Below the pieces are notes generated by a model. That model did not search any database. It saw only the letters and a program-made list of their open reading frames with translations, and had not been told where the DNA came from. The position numbers and the translations under genes were made by a program. Below, in pieces: positions 32,494 to 42,408 of a stretch of DNA of 64,000 bases; the stretch's first letter is position 1, and each line of letters begins with the position of its first letter. This DNA is from IOR16 sp963521065 (GTDB taxonomy: Bacteria; Bacillota; Clostridia; Peptostreptococcales; Anaerovoracaceae). The stretch covers positions 62,001-126,000 of the forward strand of contig CAUQTI010000007.1 of assembly GCA_963521065.1 (NCBI GenBank). Direction: 5' to 3'.

Positions 32494-34509
32494 ATGAAGT
32501 ATGTGAATGTAGCCATAGATAATAATACGGATCATACCGATGTGCTTTATACCTATGGAACGGAAATAGAGGATATTCAGATCGGAAATAAGGTAAAAGT
32601 GCCCTTTGCAAAGGGAAACCGTATGAAGGATGGTTATGTGTTTGAAGTGATGGAGGAGTTGCCGCAGCCGGTAAAGGGGCTGAAAATGGTGATGGAGAGG
32701 GACGAAGCAATCTCTCTTTCTGAGGAGGCCATCAGCACATGCGCTTGGATGAAAAAACGCTATTTATGCCGCTATATTGATGCAGTTAAATGCTTTACAC
32801 CGGCCGGCACTCCTTCGAAACGGGAAAAAAAGAGAAACCCTTTTGCGGACTATCAGAGGGAAGCAAATACAGCCAAACACTTGACGGAAGAGCAAGCAGC
32901 GGCAGTCACTCAAATCGAAGATTCCATTCAGAAAGAGTTGCATGAGGTTTTTTTAATACACGGAGTAACAAGCAGCGGAAAGACAGAGCTCTATATGCAG
33001 GCGATTTCTGCCTGTTTAAAAAAGGGTAAAACGGCAATTATGTTAGTACCTGAGATATCACTTACGGTACAGACAATTGAACGCTTTATCAACCGATTCG
33101 GGAATGAGCAGGTGGCAGTTTTACATAGTAAACTGTCATTAGGGGAACGCTACGATGAGTGGATGAGAGTGCAAAACGGCGAGGTCAAAATTGTAATCGG
33201 AGCTCGCTCAGGTATTTTTGCACCTCTAAAGGACATTGGAATTATCATTCTGGATGAAGAGCATGAAAGTACCTATAAATCGGATATGTCGCCTAAATAT
33301 GATACCTTTGAAGTGGCTGTAAAGCGAGCCATGCTGAATCGAAGTGTGGTTTTGCTGGGGAGTGCGACACCGTCAATTCAATCCTTTTACCGGGCGCAAA
33401 AAGGAATGTTTCGCCTAATACGGCTGACAAAACGTTATAATGAGATGCCTTTGCCGCAGGTTGAAGTTGTGGATATGAGAGAAGAGCTGAAAAATGGAAA
33501 TACGAGTATTTTCAGCATTTCTCTTTACAATCGGATTCAAGAATGTCTGGAGAAAAAAAAGCAAGTAATTTTGTTTTTGAACCGGAGAGGCTATTCTACT
33601 TTTATTTCTTGCCGAAGCTGTGGATATGTGCTGAAATGCCCGGACTGTGGAATTTCTATGACATATCATAAGGAAAATAATGAAGTGCGTTGCCACTTCT
33701 GTGGAAAAAAGACTTCTGTACCTAAGACTTGCCCGAGCTGTGAAAGCAGCTATATTAAATACTTTGGAATGGGAACAGAAAAAGTAGAAGAAAAAGCATC
33801 GGAAATCTTTGAAGGTGCGAATATTTCTCGTTTAGATTTAGATACAATAAAGAAAAAAGGAAGTATTGAAAGAGTATTAAATAGTTTTCATAAAGGAAAA
33901 ATTGACATATTGATTGGAACACAGCTGGTTGCAAAAGGTTTGGATTTTGCGAACGTTGGACTTGTAGGAATTATCTCTGCAGATGTGTCATTGAACATCC
34001 CGGATTATCGCTCTTCGGAAAGAGCGTTTCAGCTGATTACACAGGCTGCAGGGAGAACCGGGAGAGGCGATTTCCCCGGAAAAGTGATTATACAAACGTA
34101 TACACCGCAGCATTATGCAATCGAGTGTGCTTCACACCATGATTATGAGGGGTTCTATCAGCAGGAACTCGCTTTGAGAAAACAAACTGCGTATCCGCCG
34201 TTTTGTGATTTTTTTCAGCTTATTATTTCATCGGAGCAGGAAGAAGAAGCAAGACGGATGGCGGAAGAAGCGGGCATATTTTTGAAGAAAACCAAAGGAA
34301 GTAATGAGTCGTTTTCTGTTTTAGGCCCTCATCCGGCAGCAATCTATAAGATGAATGACCGGTTTCGTTATCAAATTCTAATGAAAGCACAACCGGGATC
34401 ACGCAAGCAATACGCAAAAAAAATTGCGGAATTGAAGCAAACGCTTTTTATAAAGAGGAAAACAAAATGCGCGCTGTCTGTAGATATCAACCCATATAGC
34501 TTTTTATAG
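32494..34509 (+). CDS. priA: primosomal protein N' (replication restart helicase PriA)
   Basis: A 671-residue superfamily 2 helicase, shorter than the usual 730-800 because the N-terminal 3'-DNA-binding domain and following winged helix are compact. Walker A GVTSSGKTELYMQ (about 156-168), DEEH box ILDEEHE, two zinc-binding clusters of paired Cys (CRSCGYVLKCPDCG, CHFCGKK...CPSC) and motif QAAGRTGRGD are intact. It reloads the replisome at stalled forks. First gene of the conserved priA-def-fmt operon. ATG 32494 follows GAGAGGAAAA. Confidence 0.93.
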   Translation: MKYVNVAIDNNTDHTDVLYTYGTEIEDIQIGNKVKVPFAKGNRMKDGYVFEVMEELPQPVKGLKMVMERDEAISLSEEAISTCAWMKKRYLCRYIDAVKCFTPAGTPSKREKKRNPFADYQREANTAKHLTEEQAAAVTQIEDSIQKELHEVFLIHGVTSSGKTELYMQAISACLKKGKTAIMLVPEISLTVQTIERFINRFGNEQVAVLHSKLSLGERYDEWMRVQNGEVKIVIGARSGIFAPLKDIGIIILDEEHESTYKSDMSPKYDTFEVAVKRAMLNRSVVLLGSATPSIQSFYRAQKGMFRLIRLTKRYNEMPLPQVEVVDMREELKNGNTSIFSISLYNRIQECLEKKKQVILFLNRRGYSTFISCRSCGYVLKCPDCGISMTYHKENNEVRCHFCGKKTSVPKTCPSCESSYIKYFGMGTEKVEEKASEIFEGANISRLDLDTIKKKGSIERVLNSFHKGKIDILIGTQLVAKGLDFANVGLVGIISADVSLNIPDYRSSERAFQLITQAAGRTGRGDFPGKVIIQTYTPQHYAIECASHHDYEGFYQQELALRKQTAYPPFCDFFQLIISSEQEEEARRMAEEAGIFLKKTKGSNESFSVLGPHPAAIYKMNDRFRYQILMKAQPGSRKQYAKKIAELKQTLFIKRKTKCALSVDINPYSFL

Positions 34510-34551
34510 CGAAGCAGCGGAGTACAAGCAAGAGAAAAAGGAGAATGAAAG

Positions 34552-35025
34552 ATGGCTTTAAGAAATGTAGTCTGTCGAGGCGATGAAATTTTAGGAAAGA
34601 AAGCAAAAGAGGTCAAAGAAATCAATCAGCGCGTTTTACAAACACTGGATGATATGCTTGACACAATGCATGAGAGCAATGGGATTGGAATTGCTGCGCC
34701 GCAAGTTGGTGTTTTAAAGCGGATGTTCATTGTTGAAGTAGATGACACGTTTATCGAGCTGATTAATCCTCAGATTTTAGAAACAGAGGGGAAGCAGATA
34801 GATGAGGAAGGCTGTCTGAGTGTTCCGGGTCTTATTGGAACCGTAGAGCGTCCGAGATACGTAAAAATTACGGGGATAAACCGCGAAGGGAAGACTGTAG
34901 TTTACGAGGCTACAGATTTGCTCGCAAGAGCATTTTGTCATGAATATGATCACTTGGAAGGCGTTTTATTTGTAGATAAGGCGTCGAATATTCGCGAAAC
35001 AGAAGTGGATGTGGAAGAGGAATGA
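34552..35025 (+). CDS. def: peptide deformylase
   Basis: A 157-residue metalloenzyme that removes the formyl group from new proteins. The three motifs are present: GIGIAAPQVG (about 44-53), EEGCLSVPG with the metal Cys, and CHEYDHLEGVLF with the HExxH metal site (HEYDH). ATG 34552 follows AAAGGAG. It overlaps fmt by four bases (ATGA). Confidence 0.95.
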   Translation: MALRNVVCRGDEILGKKAKEVKEINQRVLQTLDDMLDTMHESNGIGIAAPQVGVLKRMFIVEVDDTFIELINPQILETEGKQIDEEGCLSVPGLIGTVERPRYVKITGINREGKTVVYEATDLLARAFCHEYDHLEGVLFVDKASNIRETEVDVEEE

Positions 35026-35951
35026 AAATAATTTATATGGGAACGCCGGAGTTTGCGGTGCCGGCTTTAAGTGCATTATGTGAGCACGGATACCATGTCT
35101 CGCTTGTGGTGACACAGCCTGATAAGGCGAAAGATCGGGGAAAAAAGGTACAGCTTACACCGGTAAAGGAAGAAGCACAGAGAAGGGATATTCCCGTATT
35201 GCAGCCGGAGAAAGTAAAAGAAAATGAAGAATTTTTAGATCAACTAAAAAAAGAAAGCCCAGATTTGATTGTAGTCGCGGCATACGGAAAAATCTTGCCA
35301 AAAGCAATTTTAGAAATTCCGCGATTCGGCTGCATCAATATTCATGCTTCCTTGCTTCCGAAATATCGAGGTGCTGCTCCGATTCACCGTGCGATTATAA
35401 ACGGTGAAGAGAAAACCGGCGTTACACTGATGTATATGGCAGAAGGTATGGATACAGGTGACATGATTGCAAAAGCAGAGACGCCGATTCAAAAAAAGAA
35501 TGTAGCGCAGCTGCATGAGGAATTAGCCGAGCTGGGGGCAACGCTTTTAATGGAAACTCTTCCAGCGATTTTTGAGGGGAATAACGAAAGAATTTCTCAA
35601 AATGAAACCGAAGCTACCTACGCACCGATGGTTTTCAAAGCAGAAGGAGCTTTGGATTTTAGTAAGGATCCCGTGGTTTTAGAACGTTTGATACGAGGGT
35701 TTAATTCTTGGCCTGGTGCGCATACACGCTATATGGGAGAGGCAGTAAAAATATGGGATGCAGAAGCATTGTCACAGCCGCAAGAGCAGGCGCATGGAAC
35801 CATTGTCAAGGTTGACAGCCATGGAATGGATGTTGCCGCAGGCGGAAAAACGCTTCGTATTACCAAACTGCAGTTTCCCGGCAAACGGGCGATGGAAGTA
35901 GCAGAATATGTCAAAGGAAATAAAATTGAAATGAATCAGATATTAGGGTAG
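35022..35951 (+). CDS. fmt: methionyl-tRNA formyltransferase
   Basis: A 309-residue Fmt that formylates initiator Met-tRNA with 10-formyl-THF. N-terminal MGTPEFAVPAL, catalytic HASLLPKYRGAAPIHRAI with GVTLMYMAEGMDTGD, and a C-terminal OB-like tRNA-binding domain from about 205. Translationally coupled to def, giving a formylation/deformylation pair. yugP follows after 57 bases. Confidence 0.95.
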   Translation: MKIIYMGTPEFAVPALSALCEHGYHVSLVVTQPDKAKDRGKKVQLTPVKEEAQRRDIPVLQPEKVKENEEFLDQLKKESPDLIVVAAYGKILPKAILEIPRFGCINIHASLLPKYRGAAPIHRAIINGEEKTGVTLMYMAEGMDTGDMIAKAETPIQKKNVAQLHEELAELGATLLMETLPAIFEGNNERISQNETEATYAPMVFKAEGALDFSKDPVVLERLIRGFNSWPGAHTRYMGEAVKIWDAEALSQPQEQAHGTIVKVDSHGMDVAAGGKTLRITKLQFPGKRAMEVAEYVKGNKIEMNQILG

Positions 35952-36008
35952 AATATGTGATAAAAAGAGATTGGCAAAAAGAGAACGTGAGAGAAATGAG
36001 GGATAAAA

Positions 36009-36698
36009 ATGTATTGGTGGGACAGTTCAATCATTTATTTGATTCCAGCGATGGTATTTGCAATGTATGCACAGGCGAAGGTAAGCTCGGCTTATTCGCA
36101 ATATGCAAGGGTCAGAAATAGAAAAGGGATTACCGGAGCGCAGGCAGCGCGTATTCTTCTTGATCAAAATGGCTTGTCTAATGTACAAATTGAGATGGTA
36201 CAGGGGAAGCTTTCCGATCATTATGATCCGAGAAAAAGAGTTATGCGGCTTTCACCGGCGGTTTATAATGAGGCGTCCATTGCTTCTGTCAGTATCGCGG
36301 CACATGAAACGGGGCATGCGATTCAACATGGGCACGGCTATGTGCCGCTGAGTATACGAAACACAATTGCGCCTGTCGTTTCATTGGCTTCAAATTTGGC
36401 ATGGCCGCTTTTATTAATCGGCCTTATTATGGGAAATTCACCGCAGGGAAGCCTACTTTTTAATTTGGGCATTTTATTCTTCTGCGGAGCTGTTGTTTTT
36501 CAGGCAATTACATTACCGGTGGAATTGAATGCAAGCCGCCGTGCAATTGTACAGATGCAGGAGAAAAATATTATTTATCCGGAAGAAGCCGGAGGTGCAA
36601 AAAAAGTACTTTCTGCTGCTGCGCTAACGTATGTTGCTGCATTAGCGGTCGCAGTTGCTAACTTGCTTCGCATTCTCGCACTTAGGAGGAATGACTGA
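36009..36698 (+). CDS. YugP-type membrane zinc metallopeptidase
   Basis: A 229-residue membrane protein (Zn-peptidase family DUF/PF04298): an N-terminal span, the zinc motif HETGHAIQH (H99, E100, H103), then two or three spans (about 118-165 and 205-225). Substrates are unknown. Presence within the def-fmt-rsmB operon is common in clostridia. ATG 36009 is preceded by GAGGGATAAAA. It ends one base before the chosen rsmB start. Confidence 0.87.
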   Translation: MYWWDSSIIYLIPAMVFAMYAQAKVSSAYSQYARVRNRKGITGAQAARILLDQNGLSNVQIEMVQGKLSDHYDPRKRVMRLSPAVYNEASIASVSIAAHETGHAIQHGHGYVPLSIRNTIAPVVSLASNLAWPLLLIGLIMGNSPQGSLLFNLGILFFCGAVVFQAITLPVELNASRRAIVQMQEKNIIYPEEAGGAKKVLSAAALTYVAALAVAVANLLRILALRRND

Positions 36699-36699
36699 G

Positions 36700-37980
36700 G
36701 TGGATAATAATAGAAACACTGCCTATTTAGTTCTGATGGATGTAGAGGAAAAGAATGCTTATTCCAATTTAGCACTGAACCATCGTGTGAAGCAATCCAA
36801 GCCGGATTCGCCTGCTTTTGTTCGTGAATTGGTTTACGGTGTGATTGAAAATAAGTATTATTTGGACTATATTCTTGGTTTTTTTATAAAAAAAATGGCA
36901 AAGATGAAGAAAAGTGATTTGGTACTTCTTCGGATGGGGATATACCAGCTTGCTTTTATGGATGCAGTGCCTCCTTATGCTGCGGTGAATGAGTCAGTTT
37001 TGCTGGCAAAAAAGTATTGCAGAGGGAGGGACGGCTTCATCAATGCAGTTCTAAGAAAGTATCAGCGTGAAAAGGATACCGTCTCATTGAATGACCTGCA
37101 GAAGGAGCCTGTGGGGTATTTGTCTGTAAAGTATTCTTATGAGCCGTGGATGATTGAAGAATGGATAAAAGAGTACGGATTTGATGTTACAGAAGCGCTC
37201 CTTTCCGCTGGAAATCAGACTCCACGTCTTACGCTTCGTATCAATGGATTAAAGAGTTCTGTGGAAGAGGCCGTTTCCTCCTTAAATGCGGAAGGCTTTG
37301 AGACGGAGCCTGGGATGAAGAGCAAGCAGGCAATTTATGCGAAAGGAAGCGGAATATTGGAATCCTCCTTGTATCAGTCAGGGCTTTTTTCTGTTCAGGA
37401 TGAAGCCTCTATGCTAGCGGTAGAAGCACTGGCACCTGAACCGGGCCATGTCATAGTAGATGTATGTGCAGCTCCGGGTGGTAAGACGTTGTACATAGCA
37501 GAGAAGATGAAAAATACAGGACATATTTTCGCTTGTGATATTTATTCGAAAAAGTTAGAATTGATTCAGCAACAAGCAATGCGTCTGGGGATATCTATTG
37601 TTGAGACGCAGCTTTGGGATGCAACAGAAATAAATTTAAAGTTGAAAGACACTGCGGATCGTGTTTTAGTGGATGCGCCTTGCTCCGGACTGGGCGTGAT
37701 TCGTCGCAAACCGGAGATTAAGTATAAGAAATTTGATGCTGAAATGGAATTGCTTCCGCAAAAGCAGCTTCAAATTTTATCGAATGCTTCAACGTATTTA
37801 AAGGTAGGGGGCGTATTAGTATACAGCACTTGTACCATATCTGTCCATGAGAACCAGAACGTGAGGAAAGCCTTCCTTTTGCAACATCCCAATTATGAAT
37901 TGATGAAAGAAGAGCAGCTTTTTCCTCAGGAATCGGGAACGGACGGATTTTTTATTTGTAAGATGTGTCGTCGATTTTAA
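36700..37980 (+). CDS. rsmB: 16S rRNA (cytosine-967-C5)-methyltransferase RsmB
   Basis: A 426-residue protein: an N-terminal NusB-like RNA-binding domain (about 1-135, VRELVYGVIENKYYLD) and a Rossmann methyltransferase with SAM-binding DVCAAPGGKTLYIA and catalytic Cys residues in VDAPCSGLGVIRR and STCTIS. GTG 36700 is favoured: AGGAGGA ends 9 bases before it, while ATG 36691 would be directly adjacent to that site and overlap yugP. In many Firmicutes rlmN follows here; it is absent. Confidence 0.9.
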   Translation: MDNNRNTAYLVLMDVEEKNAYSNLALNHRVKQSKPDSPAFVRELVYGVIENKYYLDYILGFFIKKMAKMKKSDLVLLRMGIYQLAFMDAVPPYAAVNESVLLAKKYCRGRDGFINAVLRKYQREKDTVSLNDLQKEPVGYLSVKYSYEPWMIEEWIKEYGFDVTEALLSAGNQTPRLTLRINGLKSSVEEAVSSLNAEGFETEPGMKSKQAIYAKGSGILESSLYQSGLFSVQDEASMLAVEALAPEPGHVIVDVCAAPGGKTLYIAEKMKNTGHIFACDIYSKKLELIQQQAMRLGISIVETQLWDATEINLKLKDTADRVLVDAPCSGLGVIRRKPEIKYKKFDAEMELLPQKQLQILSNASTYLKVGGVLVYSTCTISVHENQNVRKAFLLQHPNYELMKEEQLFPQESGTDGFFICKMCRRF

Positions 37981-38015
37981 AGAGAAGAAAAGGGGAGAGG
38001 GTAGAGGATTAATTT

Positions 38016-38744
38016 ATGCTGAGAGTTGGATTTAAGACAGACAGGGGACAGCAGAGAAGCAATAACGAAGATGCATTTTTTGTATTGCCAGAACAGCGGG
38101 TTTATATCGTTGCAGACGGCGTAGGCGGGCATAATTCAGGGGAAATTGCAAGCCGCTTTGCAGTGCAGCAAATTGCAGAATATGTATCAAAAAATCAAAT
38201 TCCTGAAACGCAGGAAGAGGAAGCATTAAAAAACTATCTGTTGAAATGCCTGAAGCAGGTGAATCAGCAGCTGTATGAAATGGCCAAAGAAAGCCGCAAA
38301 AATGCGGGGATGGCAACGACATTGGCCTTAGTATATATAAATGATGCAAAGGCTTATGTTGTGAATGTGGGTGACAGCAGGGTGTATTTGATTCGAGACA
38401 GATTGATTCGTCAAATCACAGAGGATCATACATATGTAAACCAACTGCTGAAAAGCGGAGCCATTACGAAAGAAGAGGCAGAAAATCACCCGAAAAGGAA
38501 CATGATTACGCGTGCAATTGGAGCGGAGTATGATCTTTCACCAGATTTTTACCAATTCAAGGTATATGAGGGAGATTTGCTTCTGCTGTGCACGGATGGA
38601 CTGTATGGAGAGCTGTCTGAAAATGAGATTAATGAGATGGCGCAGGGAAGACGCTCTATGCACCGCTTGGCAAATGATTATGTAAAAGAGGCAAATGAAC
38701 GGGGAGGCAAAGATAATATAACCGTCGTTTGCATAATGATATAG
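38016..38744 (+). CDS. prpC: PP2C-type serine/threonine phosphatase PrpC/Stp
   Basis: A 242-residue PPM phosphatase. Metal-binding Asp residues appear in NNEDAFF, VADGVGGHNSGE, CTDGLYG and GGKDNITVV. It reverses phosphorylation by PrkC, encoded 45 bases downstream, and the pair controls cell-wall and translation targets. ATG 38016 follows GAGAGGGTAGAGG. Confidence 0.94.
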   Translation: MLRVGFKTDRGQQRSNNEDAFFVLPEQRVYIVADGVGGHNSGEIASRFAVQQIAEYVSKNQIPETQEEEALKNYLLKCLKQVNQQLYEMAKESRKNAGMATTLALVYINDAKAYVVNVGDSRVYLIRDRLIRQITEDHTYVNQLLKSGAITKEEAENHPKRNMITRAIGAEYDLSPDFYQFKVYEGDLLLLCTDGLYGELSENEINEMAQGRRSMHRLANDYVKEANERGGKDNITVVCIMI

Positions 38745-38789
38745 ATTCGATGAGAAATAAACTATTGTTGAAAGATGGAGGGACGGCAT

Positions 38790-40760
38790 ATGAGTAGCAG
38801 AATACTTGCCGGAAGATACGAATTGATAGAAAAAATAGGCGAAGGCGGTATGGCCGTTGTCTATAAGGCGAGATGCCGATTGTTAAACCGTTTTGTGGCG
38901 ATAAAGATATTAAAACCTGAATTTACAAAGGATGCAAAATTTATTGAAAGCTTCCGAAGGGAATCACAGGCAGCCGCAAGTCTGGTACATCCAAACATCG
39001 TTAATGTCTATGATGTTGGGAAAGAGGGAAATATCCATTACATTGTCATGGAATTGATTGAAGGCAGAACATTGAGTGATTTAATCAAAGCAGAAGGACC
39101 GCTGGAAGTCAGAAAAGCCGTATCCATTGCGAAGCAGATGGCATCCGCTCTCAGTCTTGCGCATAAAAGCAACCTGATACATAGGGATGTAAAGCCGCAC
39201 AATATTCTTATCAATCAGGAGGGCGTTGCGAAAATTACAGATTTCGGAATTGCAAAAGCCATCAGTACAGGAACAATTGTTGGAAAGCAGACGGAGACAA
39301 TCATGGGCTCTGTTCATTACTTTTCTCCAGAACAAGCTAGAGGAGGATATATTGATGAAAAATCAGATATTTATTCCTTAGGGATTGTTTTATATGAAAT
39401 GGTAACGGGAAAGGTTCCGTTTGACGGAGAAAATCCGGTAGCCGTTGCTGTAATGCATATTAACGATGAAATGGTGCCCCCTTCAGAGCTTATTTCAAGC
39501 CTCCCTGCTGACTTGGAAGAAATTATTTTAAAGGCGACCAACAAATATCAGGTTAATCGTTATAAATCTGCGGAAGATATGCTCACCGCTTTAAATTTAG
39601 TCAATTATAATGCGACAGGGAAAACAGGGGGATATTCAAAGACGTCGAATCGAGATTCCACCATTGTTATGACACCAATAAAAAACGCGGCTGCATTGAA
39701 GGAAGAAGAAGCAGAGCGTCGTGCGATAGGGGAAAAGGATGAGGAGAAAATGACAAAAGAAAAAGGAAAGAAGAGACGCTTTAAACTAAATAAAGTAAAG
39801 TTTGCGGCAATTGTAGTTGCCTTGTTATGCGCAATTCCTCTCAGTGGGCTTTTGGTCAACGGGATTCAATCACTCCTTGAGCCAAATGAGGTAATTGTTC
39901 CAGACTTAAAAGGCTATACGGTTGAAGAAGCGGAAAAGAAGCTGGAGGAATTAAAGCTGGTACTGGAAAAGGGAAATGAGGTTTACAGCTCTGATTACGA
40001 AGAAGGATGCATCGTTTCGCAAAGTCCGGAAGAGGATATGAAAATCAAAGAAGGTGCAACAATTAAAGTCAATATCAGCAAAGGAATGCAGTCCGGAACC
40101 GTTCCAAATTTGGTAGGGAAAACCCTTTCCGAAGCAGAATTTGTATTAGAAACCTATGGATATAAAAAAGGACTGGCGTCGGAAGATTACAGTGATTATG
40201 CAAAAGGTGTCATATTTGAACAATCTCCGGCATCCGGAGAAGAAGCTGCATCGGGAACAAAGATTAGCTTTAAAGTCAGCTTAGGCAGCAAGACAAAAGA
40301 GGTAGAGATGCCGAACTTAAAGGGGTTGGATTTTGACCGTGCGAAAGATCAGCTGACAAAATTCAATTTAGCGCTTGGCAATCCTTCTTACGAAGCAAGC
40401 TCTTCTTTCAGTAAAAACCAGATTATTTCACAAAGTGTAAGCGCTGGAAAGATGGTGGCTGAAGGAACAGCGATTGACCTTGTAATCAGCTCCGGAGAAG
40501 GAGAAAGCACTGGAAAACAAGGAACCGTAGATTTAACGATTTCTTATAGTGAAGCAAAAAATGAGCTTTTCTGGCTGACGGTTATCGTATCCGATGAAAA
40601 TGGAGTAAGTACACCAATCAGCAGGGAACAGAGAAATCGCAGTGACGGATCCAGCATTGTATCTGTTTCGGGAGAAGGAAAAGGAACGATTACTGTCATG
40701 TTTGACAATGAAGTGCTCCAAAGGCTTACTGTAGATTTTGCAACTGGAGATCTAAGCTGA
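38790..40760 (+). CDS. prkC: PASTA-domain serine/threonine protein kinase PrkC
   Basis: A 656-residue membrane kinase. Cytoplasmic Hanks kinase domain (about 8-270): GEGGMAVVY, Lys39 in VAIKILK, HRDVKPHNIL (131-140), DFGIAKA; a Lys/Glu-rich juxtamembrane stretch; one membrane span (about 337-355); three PASTA repeats (about 370-573: VPDLKGYTVEEA, VPNLVGKTLSEA, MPNLKGLDFDRA), then a small beta-rich domain of about 80 residues. PASTA units sense muropeptides/lipid II; B. subtilis PrkC triggers spore germination this way. ATG 38790 is chosen, with GGAGGG upstream; the ATG at 38775 lies within the ribosome binding region. Confidence 0.94.
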   Translation: MSSRILAGRYELIEKIGEGGMAVVYKARCRLLNRFVAIKILKPEFTKDAKFIESFRRESQAAASLVHPNIVNVYDVGKEGNIHYIVMELIEGRTLSDLIKAEGPLEVRKAVSIAKQMASALSLAHKSNLIHRDVKPHNILINQEGVAKITDFGIAKAISTGTIVGKQTETIMGSVHYFSPEQARGGYIDEKSDIYSLGIVLYEMVTGKVPFDGENPVAVAVMHINDEMVPPSELISSLPADLEEIILKATNKYQVNRYKSAEDMLTALNLVNYNATGKTGGYSKTSNRDSTIVMTPIKNAAALKEEEAERRAIGEKDEEKMTKEKGKKRRFKLNKVKFAAIVVALLCAIPLSGLLVNGIQSLLEPNEVIVPDLKGYTVEEAEKKLEELKLVLEKGNEVYSSDYEEGCIVSQSPEEDMKIKEGATIKVNISKGMQSGTVPNLVGKTLSEAEFVLETYGYKKGLASEDYSDYAKGVIFEQSPASGEEAASGTKISFKVSLGSKTKEVEMPNLKGLDFDRAKDQLTKFNLALGNPSYEASSSFSKNQIISQSVSAGKMVAEGTAIDLVISSGEGESTGKQGTVDLTISYSEAKNELFWLTVIVSDENGVSTPISREQRNRSDGSSIVSVSGEGKGTITVMFDNEVLQRLTVDFATGDLS

Positions 40761-41626
40761 TGGAAGGAACGATTCTAAAAGGAATTGCAGGCTTCTATTA
40801 TGTAAAGTGCGGAGAGCACCTTTACGAGTGCAAGGCGCGTGGGATTTTTCGAAAAGACGGGTTGGTTCCTCACGTTGGTGATTATGTGCGTATAGAAGCT
40901 TTGGAAGAGGACAAAGGGATTATTACTGAAATCTGCCAAAGGAAAAATAAGTTTGTTCGCCCGCCGATTGCAAATGTAGACTGTTTTATTGTAGTTTGCG
41001 CCGCAGCAAAGCCCAAGCCGAATTTATTAATCATCGATCAGTTTTTAGTTATGGCAGAGGAAAATCATACAGAAGCTATTTTATGCATTAATAAAGCTGA
41101 TTTGGTAAACGCAGAGGAACTTGCGGCATTAAGCGGAATTTATGAAACTCTTTATCCTGTGTGCTGTGTCAGTGGAAAAAACGGAGCCGGACTTGCTGCG
41201 TTAAAGGATAAAATGAAGGGGAAAACATGTGCTCTGGCAGGCCCTTCCGGCGTGGGAAAGTCAACCTTGCTGAATTGCTTGCGTCAAGATTATGCAATGG
41301 AAACCGGAGAAATCAGCCAAAAAACAAATCGCGGCAAGCATACAACACGTCATGCAGAGCTGTTTGAAATGGAATTTGGCGGGCAGATTTTTGATACACC
41401 GGGATTTACTTCGTTTGACATTTTAGATACAGATGAGGAAGAGCTTCCGTTCCTATTTCCTGAGATGCTGCATTACCAAGGGCTGTGTAGATATGATAAT
41501 TGCCGCCATTTGAAAGAACCCGAATGTGCGGTAATGCAAGCTGTGTCAGAAGGAAAAATTAAAGAATCAAGGTATCAGTCATACCAAGCAATGATTAAAA
41601 CAATTCAAGAAAAGAGGAAATTTTAA
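40760..41626 (+). CDS. rsgA: small ribosomal subunit maturation GTPase RsgA (YloQ/CpgA)
   Basis: A 288-residue circularly permuted GTPase: N-terminal OB fold, then G4 (NKADL) before G1 (GPSGVGKSTLLN) and G3 (DTPGF), and a C-terminal zinc-binding CxxxxCxH...C (CRYDNCRHLKEPEC). It checks late 30S assembly. The ATG shares one base with the prkC stop (TGATG) and the stop abuts the rpe ATG, so the three are tightly coupled. A known PrkC substrate in B. subtilis. Confidence 0.94.
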   Translation: MEGTILKGIAGFYYVKCGEHLYECKARGIFRKDGLVPHVGDYVRIEALEEDKGIITEICQRKNKFVRPPIANVDCFIVVCAAAKPKPNLLIIDQFLVMAEENHTEAILCINKADLVNAEELAALSGIYETLYPVCCVSGKNGAGLAALKDKMKGKTCALAGPSGVGKSTLLNCLRQDYAMETGEISQKTNRGKHTTRHAELFEMEFGGQIFDTPGFTSFDILDTDEEELPFLFPEMLHYQGLCRYDNCRHLKEPECAVMQAVSEGKIKESRYQSYQAMIKTIQEKRKF

Positions 41627-42280
41627 ATGAATCGATTGGCACCATCTATTTTATCAGCGGATTTCTCAAAATTGGGAGCAGAGGTAGCAGAAATTGAAGA
41701 CGGAGGAGCGCATATCATTCATGTGGATATTATGGACGGGCATTTTGTACCGAATATCTCTTATGGTGCAAGCGTTATGAAGAGCCTTGTAGGAAAAACA
41801 AAACTGCCGTTTGACGTACACCTGATGATTGAGAAACCGGAAAGATATATTGAGGATTTCGTGACAGAGAATACAGAGATTATTACGGTACATGCAGAGG
41901 CCTGTACACACCTGCATCGAACGGTTCAGTTAATTCATTCCTTTGGGGTAAAAGCGGGGATTGCATTAAATCCAGCAACACCGCCAGCCGTATTGGATTA
42001 TATTTTAGAGGAAATTGATTTAGTGCTCGTTATGTCCGTAAATCCGGGATTTGGAGGGCAGAAATTCATTCCTTCTGCACTGCAAAAAGCGAAGGAGCTA
42101 CAAAAATTAAAAATGAAGTATCATCAAAATCTTATGCTTGAGATTGATGGAGGTATCACTTTAGAAAATGTGAAAAGTGTATTGGATTGCGGAATAGAGC
42201 TTGTTGTAGCGGGATCTTCTGTGTTTGGAGCAGAGAACCGCAAACAGAGAATTCAGCAGTTTTTAGAGCAGATGAAATAA
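41627..42280 (+). CDS. rpe: ribulose-phosphate 3-epimerase
   Basis: A 217-residue TIM barrel interconverting D-ribulose-5-P and D-xylulose-5-P. Family motifs LAPSILSADFSKLG, HVDIMDGHFVPNISYG, MSVNPGFGGQKF and EIDGGITLENV with metal-binding residues. It starts directly after the rsgA stop. In B. subtilis thiN follows; here a long structured terminator does. Confidence 0.95.
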   Translation: MNRLAPSILSADFSKLGAEVAEIEDGGAHIIHVDIMDGHFVPNISYGASVMKSLVGKTKLPFDVHLMIEKPERYIEDFVTENTEIITVHAEACTHLHRTVQLIHSFGVKAGIALNPATPPAVLDYILEEIDLVLVMSVNPGFGGQKFIPSALQKAKELQKLKMKYHQNLMLEIDGGITLENVKSVLDCGIELVVAGSSVFGAENRKQRIQQFLEQMK

Positions 42281-42300
42281 GATAGAAAAAGTTTAAATAA

Positions 42301-42405
42301 AAAAATGCCGGAGAAGCCTAGAAGCTGATGGTACGAGCCGTAAAGTTAAACTTAAAATTTAGCTTTGTGGATCATATCAATCAGCGCAGTTCTCCGACAT
42401 TTTTT
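42301..42405. terminator. long, three-part hairpin terminator after rpe
   Basis: Outer stem AAAAATGCCGGAGAA (42301-42315) with TTCTCCGACATTTTT (42390-42404, one mismatch); middle stem GCTGAT/ATCAGC (42324-42329, 42380-42385); inner stem AAAGTTAAA/TTTAGCTTT (42342-42350, 42358-42366). A- and T-runs on both ends suit the convergent genes rpe and the transglutaminase-like gene. Much longer than an ordinary terminator. Confidence 0.7.
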
Positions 42406-42408
42406 TAT

